DNA of 64,000 nucleotides from Bacteroidota bacterium. GTDB lineage: Bacteria > Bacteroidota > Bacteroidia > B-17B0 > Aurantibacillaceae. Below the pieces are notes generated by a model. That model was given only the letters and a program-made list of their open reading frames with translations, did no database searches and was not told the DNA's origin. This document shows, one piece after another, positions 8,439 through 18,073 of the stretch. The stretch is taken from positions 24,857 through 88,856 of the forward strand of contig JAIUNM010000016.1 of NCBI GenBank assembly GCA_020162035.1, in the 5' to 3' direction. Each line of letters opens with the position of its first letter. Positions within the stretch are counted from its first letter, which is position 1. The position numbers and the translations under genes were made by a program.

Positions 8439-9899
8439 TTATTTTAAATCAAACTGGTAAGTAATCCCTAATCCATTTGGGTAATAACCTTGTAAAGTAA
8501 TTATCCCCGTTTTATCTGCCATAATAGTTTCAACATCTTTAGGTGTACTAACTTTTTTTCTATCAATACTTGTTATAATAAAACCTTCTTTAATGCCTAC
8601 TTGCGCTAATTTGCCATTATATAATTTTTCAACTCTTACTCCATTGTTTAATCTTAATTGCCTTAAAATCTCTACATCAACCTCCGAAAAATCTGCTCCT
8701 AAAGCGCTAATATTTGATTTTACAAGTTCGCTTTTCTTAATTAATTTAGTTGTATTGTTTAACGATTTTAAAGTAAGATTTAATTCTTTTTCTTTATTAT
8801 CTCTAATTACAGTTACAGTAATTTTATCTCCAGGCCTATATTTACTTAATTGTTCTTGCATTGCGCTATAAGTTGCAACGTTTACATTTTGAATTTTTGT
8901 AATTATATCCCCTAACTGCATGCCACCAAAAAAAGCACTACCTCCATCAGCAATACCATTAACATAAATGCCATTTAGTTGAGATATTCCTTTTTCTTTT
9001 GCAAATTTACTATCAATATCTCTTATACTTACACCAATATATGCACGTTGCACAGTGCCAAACTCAATTAAATCGCTAACAACTTTTTTCACAATGTTTA
9101 CAGGCACAGCAAACGAGTAGCCTTGATAAGCGCCATTATTACTAGCAATTGCTGTATTTATACCAACTAAATCTCCGTTTGTATTTACTAATGCTCCGCC
9201 ACTATTACCAGGATTAACAGCCGCATCTGTTTGAATAAATGATTCAATGGGTCGTTTAGAATTGTCTAATATATTATTTCTTCCTTTAGCGCTAATAATA
9301 CCTGCAGTAACTGTGCTTTCTAAATTAAAAGGATTACCAACTGCCAAAACCCATTCACCTATTTTAATTGTTTCGCTATTTCCATAACTTAAATAAGGTA
9401 AACTTTCTTCGTTAATTTTAATTAATGCAACATCAGTGCTTGGGTCTGTACCAATAATTTTAGCTTCGTAAGATTTTTTATTATTTAAAACAACTTCAAT
9501 TTTATCAGCCCCTGCAATTACATGATTATTTGTTACAATGTAACCATCTGCGCTTATTATAACTCCACTTCCGCTTGCTTGCTGCATATAATTTTGTTGC
9601 CTACTTTGTGGACCAAAAAATAACTCAGTAAAAGGATCGTAATTTAAATTATTTACATGTTCACTTATTGTTTTTATATGTACAACAGAATTAACAGATT
9701 TTTCGGCTGCAAAAGTAAAATCTGTATTATTTCCAGAACTAGTATTAAAATTACCTACTAATTTGTAATTAGCATTGGCGTTTTCGGTTAATAAAACCGG
9801 GTGTTGAACTTTAATTTTAGTATAATAAAAATAAGTACCAGCTAAAGCTGTAATACCACCTACTACAGCTATTGAAAGGTTTAAAATAATCTTTTTCAT
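8439..9899 (-). CDS. degP: HtrA/DegP-family periplasmic serine protease with two PDZ domains
   Basis: This 486-residue protein has an N-terminal signal or anchor helix (about 4-25), a trypsin-like domain (about 65-270) and two PDZ domains (about 280-375 and 395-485). The catalytic triad is complete: His126 in TNNHVIAG, Asp156 in DVALIK and Ser233 in PGNSGGAL. HtrA proteases degrade or refold damaged envelope proteins. The start ATG at 9899 gives a clean signal sequence. It is a single-gene unit with a terminator after its stop. The DegP symbol reflects the two-PDZ layout; DegQ or DegS naming cannot be excluded. Confidence 0.93.
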   Translation of the reverse strand: MKKIILNLSIAVVGGITALAGTYFYYTKIKVQHPVLLTENANANYKLVGNFNTSSGNNTDFTFAAEKSVNSVVHIKTISEHVNNLNYDPFTELFFGPQSRQQNYMQQASGSGVIISADGYIVTNNHVIAGADKIEVVLNNKKSYEAKIIGTDPSTDVALIKINEESLPYLSYGNSETIKIGEWVLAVGNPFNLESTVTAGIISAKGRNNILDNSKRPIESFIQTDAAVNPGNSGGALVNTNGDLVGINTAIASNNGAYQGYSFAVPVNIVKKVVSDLIEFGTVQRAYIGVSIRDIDSKFAKEKGISQLNGIYVNGIADGGSAFFGGMQLGDIITKIQNVNVATYSAMQEQLSKYRPGDKITVTVIRDNKEKELNLTLKSLNNTTKLIKKSELVKSNISALGADFSEVDVEILRQLRLNNGVRVEKLYNGKLAQVGIKEGFIITSIDRKKVSTPKDVETIMADKTGIITLQGYYPNGLGITYQFDLK

Positions 9900-10014
9900 A
9901 ACGTTTATTTTTAGTATAACGTAAAGTTAATACTGTTGTTATTAAAGTGTATTTATTTTTAACAAAGCTTAACCCAAATGTCAAAAAAATAACTAATTTT
10001 AAGGAAGATATTTA

Positions 10015-10641
10015 ATGAATTTTAAACGTAAAATACCGTCGTTTGTTTTTGGATTATCAATTGGTTTATTAATTGGTATTGCTTATTTTGTTTTTGAATT
10101 TAATTCTATTTTCGCTTCAATAAAAACTTCAATTAAAGAACAAGCAATTGTAACTGAAAAAAAAGTTGAAGAGAAATCATACGAAAATTATACAAGTAAA
10201 GACAATAGATTTAAAATAAACCTTGGTAAAAACAATAAAGTAAATTATAAAGAAGTTGATAGCCTAATTAAAACAACAGAAGATATAAAAGTTGCTTCAG
10301 AAGAATTTATTAGTGTAAAAAACATTAAGTTAATTAGTTTTAATGAAAGCAATAATAAAGATTCTACAATTGCAAAATTAGCTGATATAAAACCCGATGA
10401 TAATACAAATTTATATTTTGTAGAATTTTGGAAAACACCTTTAAATAGTAAAGGCTACAGGTTTACAAAAAATAAAGTTATGCTTTACGGATTTGTAGAT
10501 CATATTAATGTTGAATTATATGAATTAGAAAACAATTATTATATAAAATGTAGCGACCAAGTTTTTAAATTATTTTACAGCAGCGACTTTAAACCTTTAG
10601 AAAAAGTAGTTGATGCTGAACTTTTAGCTAAAATAAACTAA
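10015..10641 (+). CDS. Membrane-anchored protein of unknown function, first gene of the dapF operon
   Basis: This 208-residue protein has one hydrophobic helix near the N-terminus (about 8-30), a charged linker and a C-terminal globular part (about 100-205) with the motif EFWKTPLNSKGYRFTKNK. I do not recognise the family. The stop overlaps the dapF start as TAATG, so the two are co-translated and this is probably the first gene of the operon that runs to mltG at 15575. An envelope role is suggested by the neighbours (diaminopimelate synthesis, peptidoglycan transglycosylase) but not shown. Confidence 0.7.
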   Translation: MNFKRKIPSFVFGLSIGLLIGIAYFVFEFNSIFASIKTSIKEQAIVTEKKVEEKSYENYTSKDNRFKINLGKNNKVNYKEVDSLIKTTEDIKVASEEFISVKNIKLISFNESNNKDSTIAKLADIKPDDNTNLYFVEFWKTPLNSKGYRFTKNKVMLYGFVDHINVELYELENNYYIKCSDQVFKLFYSSDFKPLEKVVDAELLAKIN

Positions 10642-11429
10642 TGCTACTTGAATTTTATAAATACCAAGGTACAGGCAACGATTTTATTTTATTAAATAAT
10701 TTAAGTGGAACTATTAACTTAACATACGAACAAGTTAAATTTTTATGCGATAGAAGATTTGGAATTGGGGCCGATGGACTAATGTTAATAGAAACTCAAC
10801 CAGATTTTGATTTTAAAATGGTTTATTACAACAGCGATGGTAACTTAAGTTCTATGTGTGGAAATGGAGGAAGATGTATAGTTGCTTTTGCTAAACACCT
10901 TAATTTGATAAACCAAAAATGTACTTTTTTAGCAGTTGACGGGCCTCATGATGCAACATTAGAAAACGACAATGTTGTGGCTTTAAAAATGAACGATGTA
11001 AAAAACATAGAAGTAGGTGCAGATTTTTATTTTTTAAATACAGGCTCTCCTCATTATGTAAAATTTGTTGAAGGGATAGAAAATTATGATGTATTTAACA
11101 ATGGAAAAATAATAAGAAATAGCGATAGATTTATTGAAGAAGGAACTAATGTAAACTTTATTGAAAAATTAGATAATGAGTTGTTTGTTAGAACCTATGA
11201 GAGAGGGGTTGAAAACGAAACCTACTCTTGTGGAACAGGTGTTACCGCTGCGGCAATTATTGCAGCTTTAACTGGTGTATCTAATACTAAAAACAATTGC
11301 TTAATTAAAACTTTAGGTGGCAATTTGGAAGTTACTTTTGATAAAGTTCTTGAACAAAATTTTTATAACATTTGGTTAAAAGGTCCAGCAAATCTAGTTT
11401 TTAAAGGCACTATTACTATTAATGAATAA
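10641..11429 (+). CDS. dapF: Diaminopimelate epimerase
   Basis: This 262-residue enzyme converts LL- to meso-diaminopimelate in the lysine and peptidoglycan precursor pathway in the cytoplasm. Both catalytic cysteines are present: Cys73 in MCGNGGRC and Cys197 in YSCGTGVTAA. The N-terminal KYQGTGNDF motif and the ERGVE motif are also typical. Length is normal for the family. It overlaps the upstream gene by 1 base and the downstream unknown gene by 8. Confidence 0.97.
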   Translation: MLLEFYKYQGTGNDFILLNNLSGTINLTYEQVKFLCDRRFGIGADGLMLIETQPDFDFKMVYYNSDGNLSSMCGNGGRCIVAFAKHLNLINQKCTFLAVDGPHDATLENDNVVALKMNDVKNIEVGADFYFLNTGSPHYVKFVEGIENYDVFNNGKIIRNSDRFIEEGTNVNFIEKLDNELFVRTYERGVENETYSCGTGVTAAAIIAALTGVSNTKNNCLIKTLGGNLEVTFDKVLEQNFYNIWLKGPANLVFKGTITINE

Positions 11430-11979
11430 ACAATTTATTGATATTAATTTAACTTCAATTAGTTATAATTCTAATGCACTTATTAAAAACAGTTGGTTAG
11501 TTTTACTTCATTATAAACGTATTCCGCCGCATGTTGGAATGATTGTAAATGGAAATTACAATTCATTAACTATAAAAGGACAGGAAACTAATATAGGTTT
11601 ACAAGTATTAAATAAAACTATTCAACAAAAAAAAATTGATGCGTGTTTTATTCAATTAGAAAAGCAACCAGTTTTTAGTGCAGATTATCAACTAGAAATT
11701 TTACAACATTATATTAAACAATTTAAAAGCGTACAAGCAAATTATGCAACTTGTTTAAGCCCAATAAAATTATTTTTAAACGAATTTTATGGCTTGGAAA
11801 TAATTACAAATGAATTACTTTTTGAATTGATTATAAGATTAGATACAAATAAATTTATTTTAAATTATATGTCTAATTCTCAAAATAATAATTCAAAAAC
11901 GTTACAATTACCTTGCTATACAAACAATCAACTACAAGAAATTATTTTAAGCGAAACTCAAATTACACATAAGATTTAA
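11422..11979 (+). CDS. Hypothetical protein between dapF and a GNAT gene
   Basis: This 185-residue protein has no clear signal peptide or membrane helix. It contains the segments LLHYKRIPPHVGMIVNGNYNSLTIKGQE (residues about 29-56) and a leucine-rich C-terminal half. I do not recognise a domain. It overlaps dapF by 8 bases and abuts the GNAT gene with no gap, so it is clearly part of the operon. The tight coupling argues for a real cytoplasmic protein. Confidence 0.65.
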   Translation: MNKQFIDINLTSISYNSNALIKNSWLVLLHYKRIPPHVGMIVNGNYNSLTIKGQETNIGLQVLNKTIQQKKIDACFIQLEKQPVFSADYQLEILQHYIKQFKSVQANYATCLSPIKLFLNEFYGLEIITNELLFELIIRLDTNKFILNYMSNSQNNNSKTLQLPCYTNNQLQEIILSETQITHKI

Positions 11980-12501
11980 ATGCAATTGAAAAATAAAAAT
12001 ATTCAATTAAGAGCACTTGAATTAAAAGATGCTGAATATTTGTACTTATGGGAAAATAATACTGAAAATTGGTTAATTAACGACCAACAAACACCTATAA
12101 GTAAAAATTTGTTACTAGAATTAATTCAATCTAATCAAGATATTTACACTCAAAAACAACTGAGATTAATGATTATTCTAAATTCTACAACAGAAATTGT
12201 TGGTTGTATAGATTTATTTGCTGTTGATTTTAAAAACAGTAAGTGTGGTATTGGTATTTATATCTCAGAAGAGTATAGAAGCAAAGGTTATGGCAACGAA
12301 GCTTTACAAAGCATTATTAATTACGCATTTAACATATTGCATTTAAAACAAATTTTTGCGCACGTTCCTATTAATAACACTAAAAGCATTACGCTTTTTT
12401 CAAAAAATAATTTTACTTGTAATGGTGTTTTAAAATCATGGATAAAAGATAAAAAAGAACAATATGTTGACGTTTGTTTTCTTCAGTTAATTAACGCGTA
12501 A
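11980..12501 (+). CDS. GNAT-family N-acetyltransferase (RimJ/RimL type)
   Basis: This 173-residue protein matches the RimJ/RimL-like GNAT fold. It begins with the strand IQLRALELKDAEYLYLWEN, has a central CGIGIYISEEYRSKGYGNEAL segment carrying the acetyl-CoA binding R/Q-x-x-G-x-G/A pattern (RSKGYGNEA, about 93-101), and ends with FSKNNFTCNGVLKSWI. It probably acetylates an amine, but the substrate is unknown. It starts directly at the stop of the preceding gene and is followed with no gap by the cytochrome gene. Confidence 0.85.
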   Translation: MQLKNKNIQLRALELKDAEYLYLWENNTENWLINDQQTPISKNLLLELIQSNQDIYTQKQLRLMIILNSTTEIVGCIDLFAVDFKNSKCGIGIYISEEYRSKGYGNEALQSIINYAFNILHLKQIFAHVPINNTKSITLFSKNNFTCNGVLKSWIKDKKEQYVDVCFLQLINA

Positions 12502-14529
12502 TTGAAATTGTATTTTAAATATTTGTTATTTAGCATAATTTTATTTTCATGTGGCGAAAATATTAAAGAAATTAAAAATTCTGATAATAAAATTTTAAAT
12601 GATTCGCTCACTTATTTAAACCATTCCGATAGTGCAAAATATGTAGGAATGAATACCTGTAAACTTTGCCATCAAAACATATACAACACATTTATTGAAA
12701 CTGGCATGGGGCAATCTTTTGGAATTGCATCAAAAACAAAATCGTTAGCTGAATTTAAAAATGCTTGCATTAAAGATAATTCAACTAATTATAACTACTG
12801 CGCTTATTGGCAAAAAGATAGTTTATATATTAAAGAATTTTTATTAGAAAAAAATGACACCTTATACAGTAGAACTGAACAAGTAAATTATATTATTGGC
12901 TCCGGTCAACATACCAATTCGCATTTACAAAATGTAAATGGGTACCTAAATCAAATGCCAATGACCTTTTTTACACAAAAAAAACAATGGGATTTACCTC
13001 CAGGATTTGAAAATGGATTTAATACACGTTTTAGTAGAAAAATTGGCTTAGAATGTATGAGTTGTCACAATGCTTACCCAGATTTTGTAATAGGAAGTGA
13101 AAATAAATATAAAAGTGTGCCTGTTGGAATTGATTGTGAAAGATGCCATGGACCTGGAAGCATACATGTTGCTGAACGGAGTACAGGAAGCAAAATTGAC
13201 ACCTCTAAATTTATTGATTACTCTATTGTAAACCCATCTAAATTACCAATTGATTTACAATTTGATATTTGTCAACGTTGCCATTTACAAGGCAACACCA
13301 TTTTAAATGATAACAAAAGTTTTTACGATTTTAAACCTGGCAAAAAATTAAGTGATTACATGAATGTTTTTTTACCAAAATATTCTAACGCTGAAGATGA
13401 ATTTATTATGGCTTCTCATGCTGATAGATTAAAGCAAAGTGCGTGTTTCATAAAATCTAATAAAAATATTTTACATAATACTAAAAACATTAAACCTTAT
13501 AAAAATGGGTTAACTTGTATTACTTGCCATAACCCACATGTTAGTGTAGAACAAACTGAAACAAATGTGTTTAATAATGCTTGTATTAATTGCCATAACA
13601 CTAATCAAGGCAAAATTATTTGTTCAGAAATTAAAATAAATAAGCTGTATAAACAAAACAATTTAACTAATGCAAATTGCGTAAGCTGCCATATGCCAAA
13701 ATCTGGTTCAATAGACATACCACATGTTACAGTTCACGATCATTACATAAGAAAACCAATAAATAAAAAAGATAAAGAAGGAATTAAAACATTTTTAGGT
13801 TTAATAGCCATAAATAATAAAGCACCAGATATTAAAACTAGAGTAAAAGCATATCTTAATCAATATGAAAAATTTGAGAAAAATAATTTTTATTTAGATT
13901 CTGCTTATAATTTAATTCCAAAACAAGTGGTTAATTACAAACAAATTTATATTTCAGAATTAGTACAATATAATTTTATTAAGCGCAACTATAAACAAAT
14001 AACAATTTTAATATCTGAATTAGGTATAGAAAATATTATTAAAAATAATCTTAATAAACAAAGTTTCGATAACCAACATGCTTGGACTTTATACCGAATA
14101 GCAGAAAGCTTTTGTAATATAAATAATTTAAACACAGCCGAACAATTTTTTGAAGCCTGCATAAAGCTTGCTCCATATCAATTAGATATGAGGATTAAAT
14201 ACGCGACAACTTTAGCAAACAATAAAAAAATACCAAAAGCTATAGAACAATTGGAATTTGTATTAAAAGAAAACCCAAAAATAATTACAGTATATACTAA
14301 TTTAGGTTATTTATATTTAATGGCTGGCGATACCATAAAGTGTGAAAAATATTATCTTTTAGGTGAAAAATTAGACCCAAATAATGTTGCTTTGTTAATG
14401 AACTTAGGTGGCTATTATGCAAATTTTAAACAGTATAACAAAGCTAAACAATATTTTGAACGTGTTTTAAAAATAGAAAATAATAACGCATTAGCAAAAC
14501 AAATGCTTAATAATTTAAAATATTTATAA
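12502..14529 (+). CDS. Seven-haem c-type cytochrome lipoprotein with C-terminal TPR repeats
   Basis: This 675-residue protein starts at a TTG directly after the GNAT stop. The signal peptide ends in a lipobox (LFSC, Cys17). Seven CxxCH haem sites are visible, at about residues 53, 185, 212, 257, 339, 361 and 393: CKLCH, CMSCH, CERCH, CQRCH, CITCH, CINCH and CVSCH. The C-terminal third (about 520-675) has three to four TPR repeats, including YTNLGYLYLMAGD. This architecture is known in Bacteroidota as a multihaem cytochrome with TPR, related to the cytochrome c554 family. Substrate is unknown. It overlaps mltG as TAATG. An electron-transfer lipoprotein inside a cell-wall operon is unusual. Confidence 0.88.
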   Translation: MKLYFKYLLFSIILFSCGENIKEIKNSDNKILNDSLTYLNHSDSAKYVGMNTCKLCHQNIYNTFIETGMGQSFGIASKTKSLAEFKNACIKDNSTNYNYCAYWQKDSLYIKEFLLEKNDTLYSRTEQVNYIIGSGQHTNSHLQNVNGYLNQMPMTFFTQKKQWDLPPGFENGFNTRFSRKIGLECMSCHNAYPDFVIGSENKYKSVPVGIDCERCHGPGSIHVAERSTGSKIDTSKFIDYSIVNPSKLPIDLQFDICQRCHLQGNTILNDNKSFYDFKPGKKLSDYMNVFLPKYSNAEDEFIMASHADRLKQSACFIKSNKNILHNTKNIKPYKNGLTCITCHNPHVSVEQTETNVFNNACINCHNTNQGKIICSEIKINKLYKQNNLTNANCVSCHMPKSGSIDIPHVTVHDHYIRKPINKKDKEGIKTFLGLIAINNKAPDIKTRVKAYLNQYEKFEKNNFYLDSAYNLIPKQVVNYKQIYISELVQYNFIKRNYKQITILISELGIENIIKNNLNKQSFDNQHAWTLYRIAESFCNINNLNTAEQFFEACIKLAPYQLDMRIKYATTLANNKKIPKAIEQLEFVLKENPKIITVYTNLGYLYLMAGDTIKCEKYYLLGEKLDPNNVALLMNLGGYYANFKQYNKAKQYFERVLKIENNNALAKQMLNNLKYL

Positions 14530-15575
14530 TGGCAAAAAAGAAAAATAAATTCTTACTTATATTAATTGTAGCACTAGGCATAATAGGTTTTGGCGCTTAT
14601 TACATTTATAACAATTTTATTGGAGATAAAATAAATTTAAAAAATAAAAATTACACCTATATATATATAGAAACAAATGACGATTTTGAAGATGTGATTA
14701 AAACGTTAGAAAATGAACTAGAAATAAAAGAAGGTAAACCATTTGAATGGTTAGCCAAAAAAATGGAATTAGATAAAAACATTCATCCTGGTAAATATAG
14801 AATAAACAATGGGATGACTAAAAGACAAATAATTAATTTAATTAAATACAATAAAAATGAAAAAGTTAAATTAAGCTATAATTCTCAAATTCATACTATA
14901 GAAGAGTTTATATCCTACACCTCTGATAAGTTAGAATTAAATGAAGAAGATTTAGAAGAATTTTTAATGGATGATAACTATTTAGAAGATCATTTTAATT
15001 TAGATCCAGATAATGCTTTTGCTCTTATTCCACTTAACACAATTGAAGTTAATTGGGCAATTTCTGCTTCAGATTTGTTTAATTTATTTAAAGAAAACTA
15101 CAATAATTTATGGAATGAAAACAGAATTAAATTAGCTAAAAAAATTGGGTATAAAAAATCCGAAGTAATAACTCTTGCCTCTATTGTACAAAGCGAAAGT
15201 GGCATTAGTAGCGAACAACAAAAAATAGCTGGTGTTTACATAAATAGGTTAGAAAGAAATATGGAATTACAAGCTGACCCTACATTAAAATTTGCAAATA
15301 AAAACTTTACCGCGCAACGTGTTTTAAATGTAGATAAAGAAATTGATTCACCTTACAACACCTATAAATACAAAGGCTTGCCTCCAGGTCCAATTTGTTT
15401 AGTTGATGTAAAAACCATTGATAATGTTTTAAACTACACAAAACACAATTATTTGTTTTTTTGCGCTAAACCAAGCTTAAATGGATATTCAGATTTTTCT
15501 GACACTTACGAAAAACATAAAAAATATGCCGTGGCCTACCAAAAAGAAATGAATAAAAGAGGAATAAATAGATAA
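14529..15575 (+). CDS. mltG: Endolytic murein transglycosylase MltG (YceG-like)
   Basis: This 348-residue protein has one N-terminal membrane helix (about 8-28), then a LysM-like and a YceG catalytic domain. The catalytic glutamate is Glu223 in LASIVQSESG, followed by AGVYINRL, ADPTLKF and the YNTYKYKGLPPGPI motif. MltG cuts nascent glycan strands in the periplasm and so sets their length. It is the last gene of the dapF operon. It abuts the convergent SUMF1 gene with no spare base and no terminator is visible. Confidence 0.95.
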   Translation: MAKKKNKFLLILIVALGIIGFGAYYIYNNFIGDKINLKNKNYTYIYIETNDDFEDVIKTLENELEIKEGKPFEWLAKKMELDKNIHPGKYRINNGMTKRQIINLIKYNKNEKVKLSYNSQIHTIEEFISYTSDKLELNEEDLEEFLMDDNYLEDHFNLDPDNAFALIPLNTIEVNWAISASDLFNLFKENYNNLWNENRIKLAKKIGYKKSEVITLASIVQSESGISSEQQKIAGVYINRLERNMELQADPTLKFANKNFTAQRVLNVDKEIDSPYNTYKYKGLPPGPICLVDVKTIDNVLNYTKHNYLFFCAKPSLNGYSDFSDTYEKHKKYAVAYQKEMNKRGINR

Positions 15576-16298
15576 TTATTTTTCTGGTATATAATCGCAA
15601 ACACACCTAAACCCTAACCAATAAGTTGGCTCTGCATATAAAATTTGTTTACCCGCTAAACATTCTTCTTTTGTATTTAAATAAGAACCACCTTTTGAAA
15701 TACCTTTAACATCTATCATTTCGGCAACGTTACCAATTAAATTATATAGTTTAAATAAATTTGGATAACCTGAATAGGTACTTTGTGGCGACAAGCCTAC
15801 TTTTTTTACTACATTAATAATAACTGAATCTTGAAATAAATTCTTATCATTTGTAATTAAAAATTCCCATTCTTTTTCAGTTGGTAAGCGGTAAGTTAAA
15901 TTAATTTTTTTATTATCTGTTAATGCTTTAAATTGTTTCACCCGTTCCGTGCGCCATTCGCAAAATTTAATTGCTTGTTCATGTGTAATTCCAACTACAG
16001 GATAATCTCTAAATCCAATTGCACTATAATAATTACGGTTGTAATAATTTCCATTTTTTGATTTAAACCTAACATTAGTATCGGGTATAACAGCCAAATG
16101 TTCTTTAGAAAAACGACCATATTTTTTACTAACACTTAATTCAAACTCTTTCCAAGAAAAATTGCTTACCTCTGTTTCATCAACATAAAAATTATCATAA
16201 ATTTTTACTGTTCCAGGTGGTTTAGGTTTTTTCCTATTAATGTTTTGAAAAGAGAAAAATAAAATACTAAGTAAAAATAAAATTGTGATTTTTTTCAT
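15576..16298 (-). CDS. Exported SUMF1/FGE-fold protein (GldK-like)
   Basis: This 240-residue protein has a signal peptide (about 1-18), then a compact formylglycine-generating-enzyme fold: PGTVKIYDNFYVDETEVSN, YPVVGITHEQAIKFCEW, YRLPTEKEWEF, LIGNVAEM, SKGGSY and WLGFRCV. The same fold is used by GldJ/GldK in gliding and T9SS, but those are longer. A pair of cysteines near the C-terminus (GFRCVC) is present, yet enzymatic activity is unproven. It is the third gene of a sigma factor / membrane protein / SUMF1 set, 1 base after the preceding stop. Confidence 0.82.
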   Translation of the reverse strand: MKKITILFLLSILFFSFQNINRKKPKPPGTVKIYDNFYVDETEVSNFSWKEFELSVSKKYGRFSKEHLAVIPDTNVRFKSKNGNYYNRNYYSAIGFRDYPVVGITHEQAIKFCEWRTERVKQFKALTDNKKINLTYRLPTEKEWEFLITNDKNLFQDSVIINVVKKVGLSPQSTYSGYPNLFKLYNLIGNVAEMIDVKGISKGGSYLNTKEECLAGKQILYAEPTYWLGFRCVCDYIPEK

Positions 16299-16299
16299 T

Positions 16300-18066
16300 T
16301 TAAGATTCTAATAATTTTCTAATATCCGCAATACTTTTAAGAGACTCTGACTTATCTATAACAGAAAATTTATTATTGTTGTTTAAACCTTCAATTACAG
16401 AATTTTTATCACAAAAAAACAATTTATCATTATTAAATAAACAAAATGCGTAGGATTTATCGTTTTCTATGTTTACGTTAAACCCTTCATTTTTGTTGAG
16501 AATAACAACATTATTAGTTGTATAATTTATTAAATAAACATATTGTGATAAAACAGGTTTTCCATTTAAAGTAAATATGGGTTTAATTAAATTATTTTCT
16601 AAAATAGTGTGCGGGCAATCAGAATTGTATATACCAAAGTTTTTAACTTGAAAAATTCGATTAACTTTTTGAGTTGAATTCATTCCATTAAAATTTTCGC
16701 TTAAATTAACTTCTTGTTGTTGCTTTAATCTTAATGCAACTTTTTCTTTTTCTGCCTTTAATTCAGCCTCAGCTTTAACTTTTTGCGCTATGTATTCTGT
16801 TTGTTTTGCTTTAAATTCGTTTATTAATTTACTTTCTTTTTCGTTACGTTTTTCTAATTGAGTTTGATAGTCTTTTAATTTAGAAGAATAAATTTTTTCG
16901 GCAGCAATTAAATCTTGTCCTTCTAATACAGGATAAACAATTAATTTTTCTTGTTTATTACGATACTTTAAAGTTAAAATATAATTTTTACCCTTCACTG
17001 GGCCTTCAGACACATTAATTTCATTCCAAGTAATTTCATGAAAGGTTTTATTATAGTTTTTATTTTCTTCGCCAACTTCAAACAGTAAATTTTTAAACGA
17101 TTTTAATTCGGGAAATTCATCATAATTTCCATCTAAAACAAAATTTGGTCGTCCGGTTGCTTTGTTTGGTTTGCTTGGTTCATAAACTATTGGTAATGCT
17201 TTTCTTTTATTGTTACAAAGTTTTTCAACACTATCAATTTTTTTGGGAATAGTTACATTTATTGAATTTTGTAAAGCTTCTATTTTTGGGTTGCTTTCGT
17301 TTGAAACAGAAATTGTAATGTTTTTTTCTGGTTTTGTAATGGGAGATATAAAATCTTTTCCAATGTACATCCACTTTTTAGCAACAGTATCTAAATAATA
17401 TTGATTAAATTTTGTTTCGTTGTTGTAAGAAGCTAAAGAAATTTTTAATGATTTATCTGGATGTACATTTAATGGTACACCATTTTGAACGCCATTTATT
17501 TCAAACATTCCAGCACTTTCAAAATTACGTTTAATGTTTGCACTATCGTATAACATTGGAATACCACTAAGCATAATATCTGCTGCATCATGAAACTCTC
17601 TGTATTCAATTTCAACTTCTCCTTTAATTGTTATTCCTTTATCATCAATAAAAGCATTTTTAGGTATTGTAATTTTACTTTTGTTGTGAATTATATCTCC
17701 GCCTTTATCGGCATTAATTTTATACTTTTTTAATTCTGGTTTAAGAGCTTTATTAGGAGCATTTATAAATGCAGTAGTTTTATTTTCTGTTTTTGTTTCT
17801 TTTTTAGTAGATTTTATTTCATTTTTTGTAATTTTTTTAGGTTTAGTATTGTTTAAAATTGAATATAGTGTAACTGTGCAAATAACTGCCAATCCTGCTA
17901 TTGTGGCCGAATAAGTTATTTTTTTATTTTTCCACCAACTTCGGTCTTCTCTGGCTTTGGCTATACTTTCATTTTTAAATTGTTTTAAAAGGTTATCAAA
18001 ATTTTGGTGTTGTTTAATTTCGTCGTCAGATACAGGCGGCCTATTAATATTAAATTTCATCGACAT
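16300..18066 (-). CDS. Single-pass membrane protein, probable anti-sigma partner
   Basis: This 588-residue protein has a basic N-terminal cytoplasmic part (about 1-48), one membrane helix (about 50-68), a lysine/threonine-rich linker and a large periplasmic region. The region at about 120-250 includes IEYREFHDAADIMLSGIPM and FESAGMFEINGVQNG, a conserved Bacteroidota module with no function I know. Residues about 395-460 form a charged coiled coil. It begins 7 bases after the ECF sigma stop. By position it would be the anti-sigma or signal receptor, but I see no recognisable zinc anti-sigma motif. Starts at 18066 or 18060 are both possible. Confidence 0.7.
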   Translation of the reverse strand: MSMKFNINRPPVSDDEIKQHQNFDNLLKQFKNESIAKAREDRSWWKNKKITYSATIAGLAVICTVTLYSILNNTKPKKITKNEIKSTKKETKTENKTTAFINAPNKALKPELKKYKINADKGGDIIHNKSKITIPKNAFIDDKGITIKGEVEIEYREFHDAADIMLSGIPMLYDSANIKRNFESAGMFEINGVQNGVPLNVHPDKSLKISLASYNNETKFNQYYLDTVAKKWMYIGKDFISPITKPEKNITISVSNESNPKIEALQNSINVTIPKKIDSVEKLCNNKRKALPIVYEPSKPNKATGRPNFVLDGNYDEFPELKSFKNLLFEVGEENKNYNKTFHEITWNEINVSEGPVKGKNYILTLKYRNKQEKLIVYPVLEGQDLIAAEKIYSSKLKDYQTQLEKRNEKESKLINEFKAKQTEYIAQKVKAEAELKAEKEKVALRLKQQQEVNLSENFNGMNSTQKVNRIFQVKNFGIYNSDCPHTILENNLIKPIFTLNGKPVLSQYVYLINYTTNNVVILNKNEGFNVNIENDKSYAFCLFNNDKLFFCDKNSVIEGLNNNNKFSVIDKSESLKSIADIRKLLES

Positions 18067-18073
18067 AAAAGTT

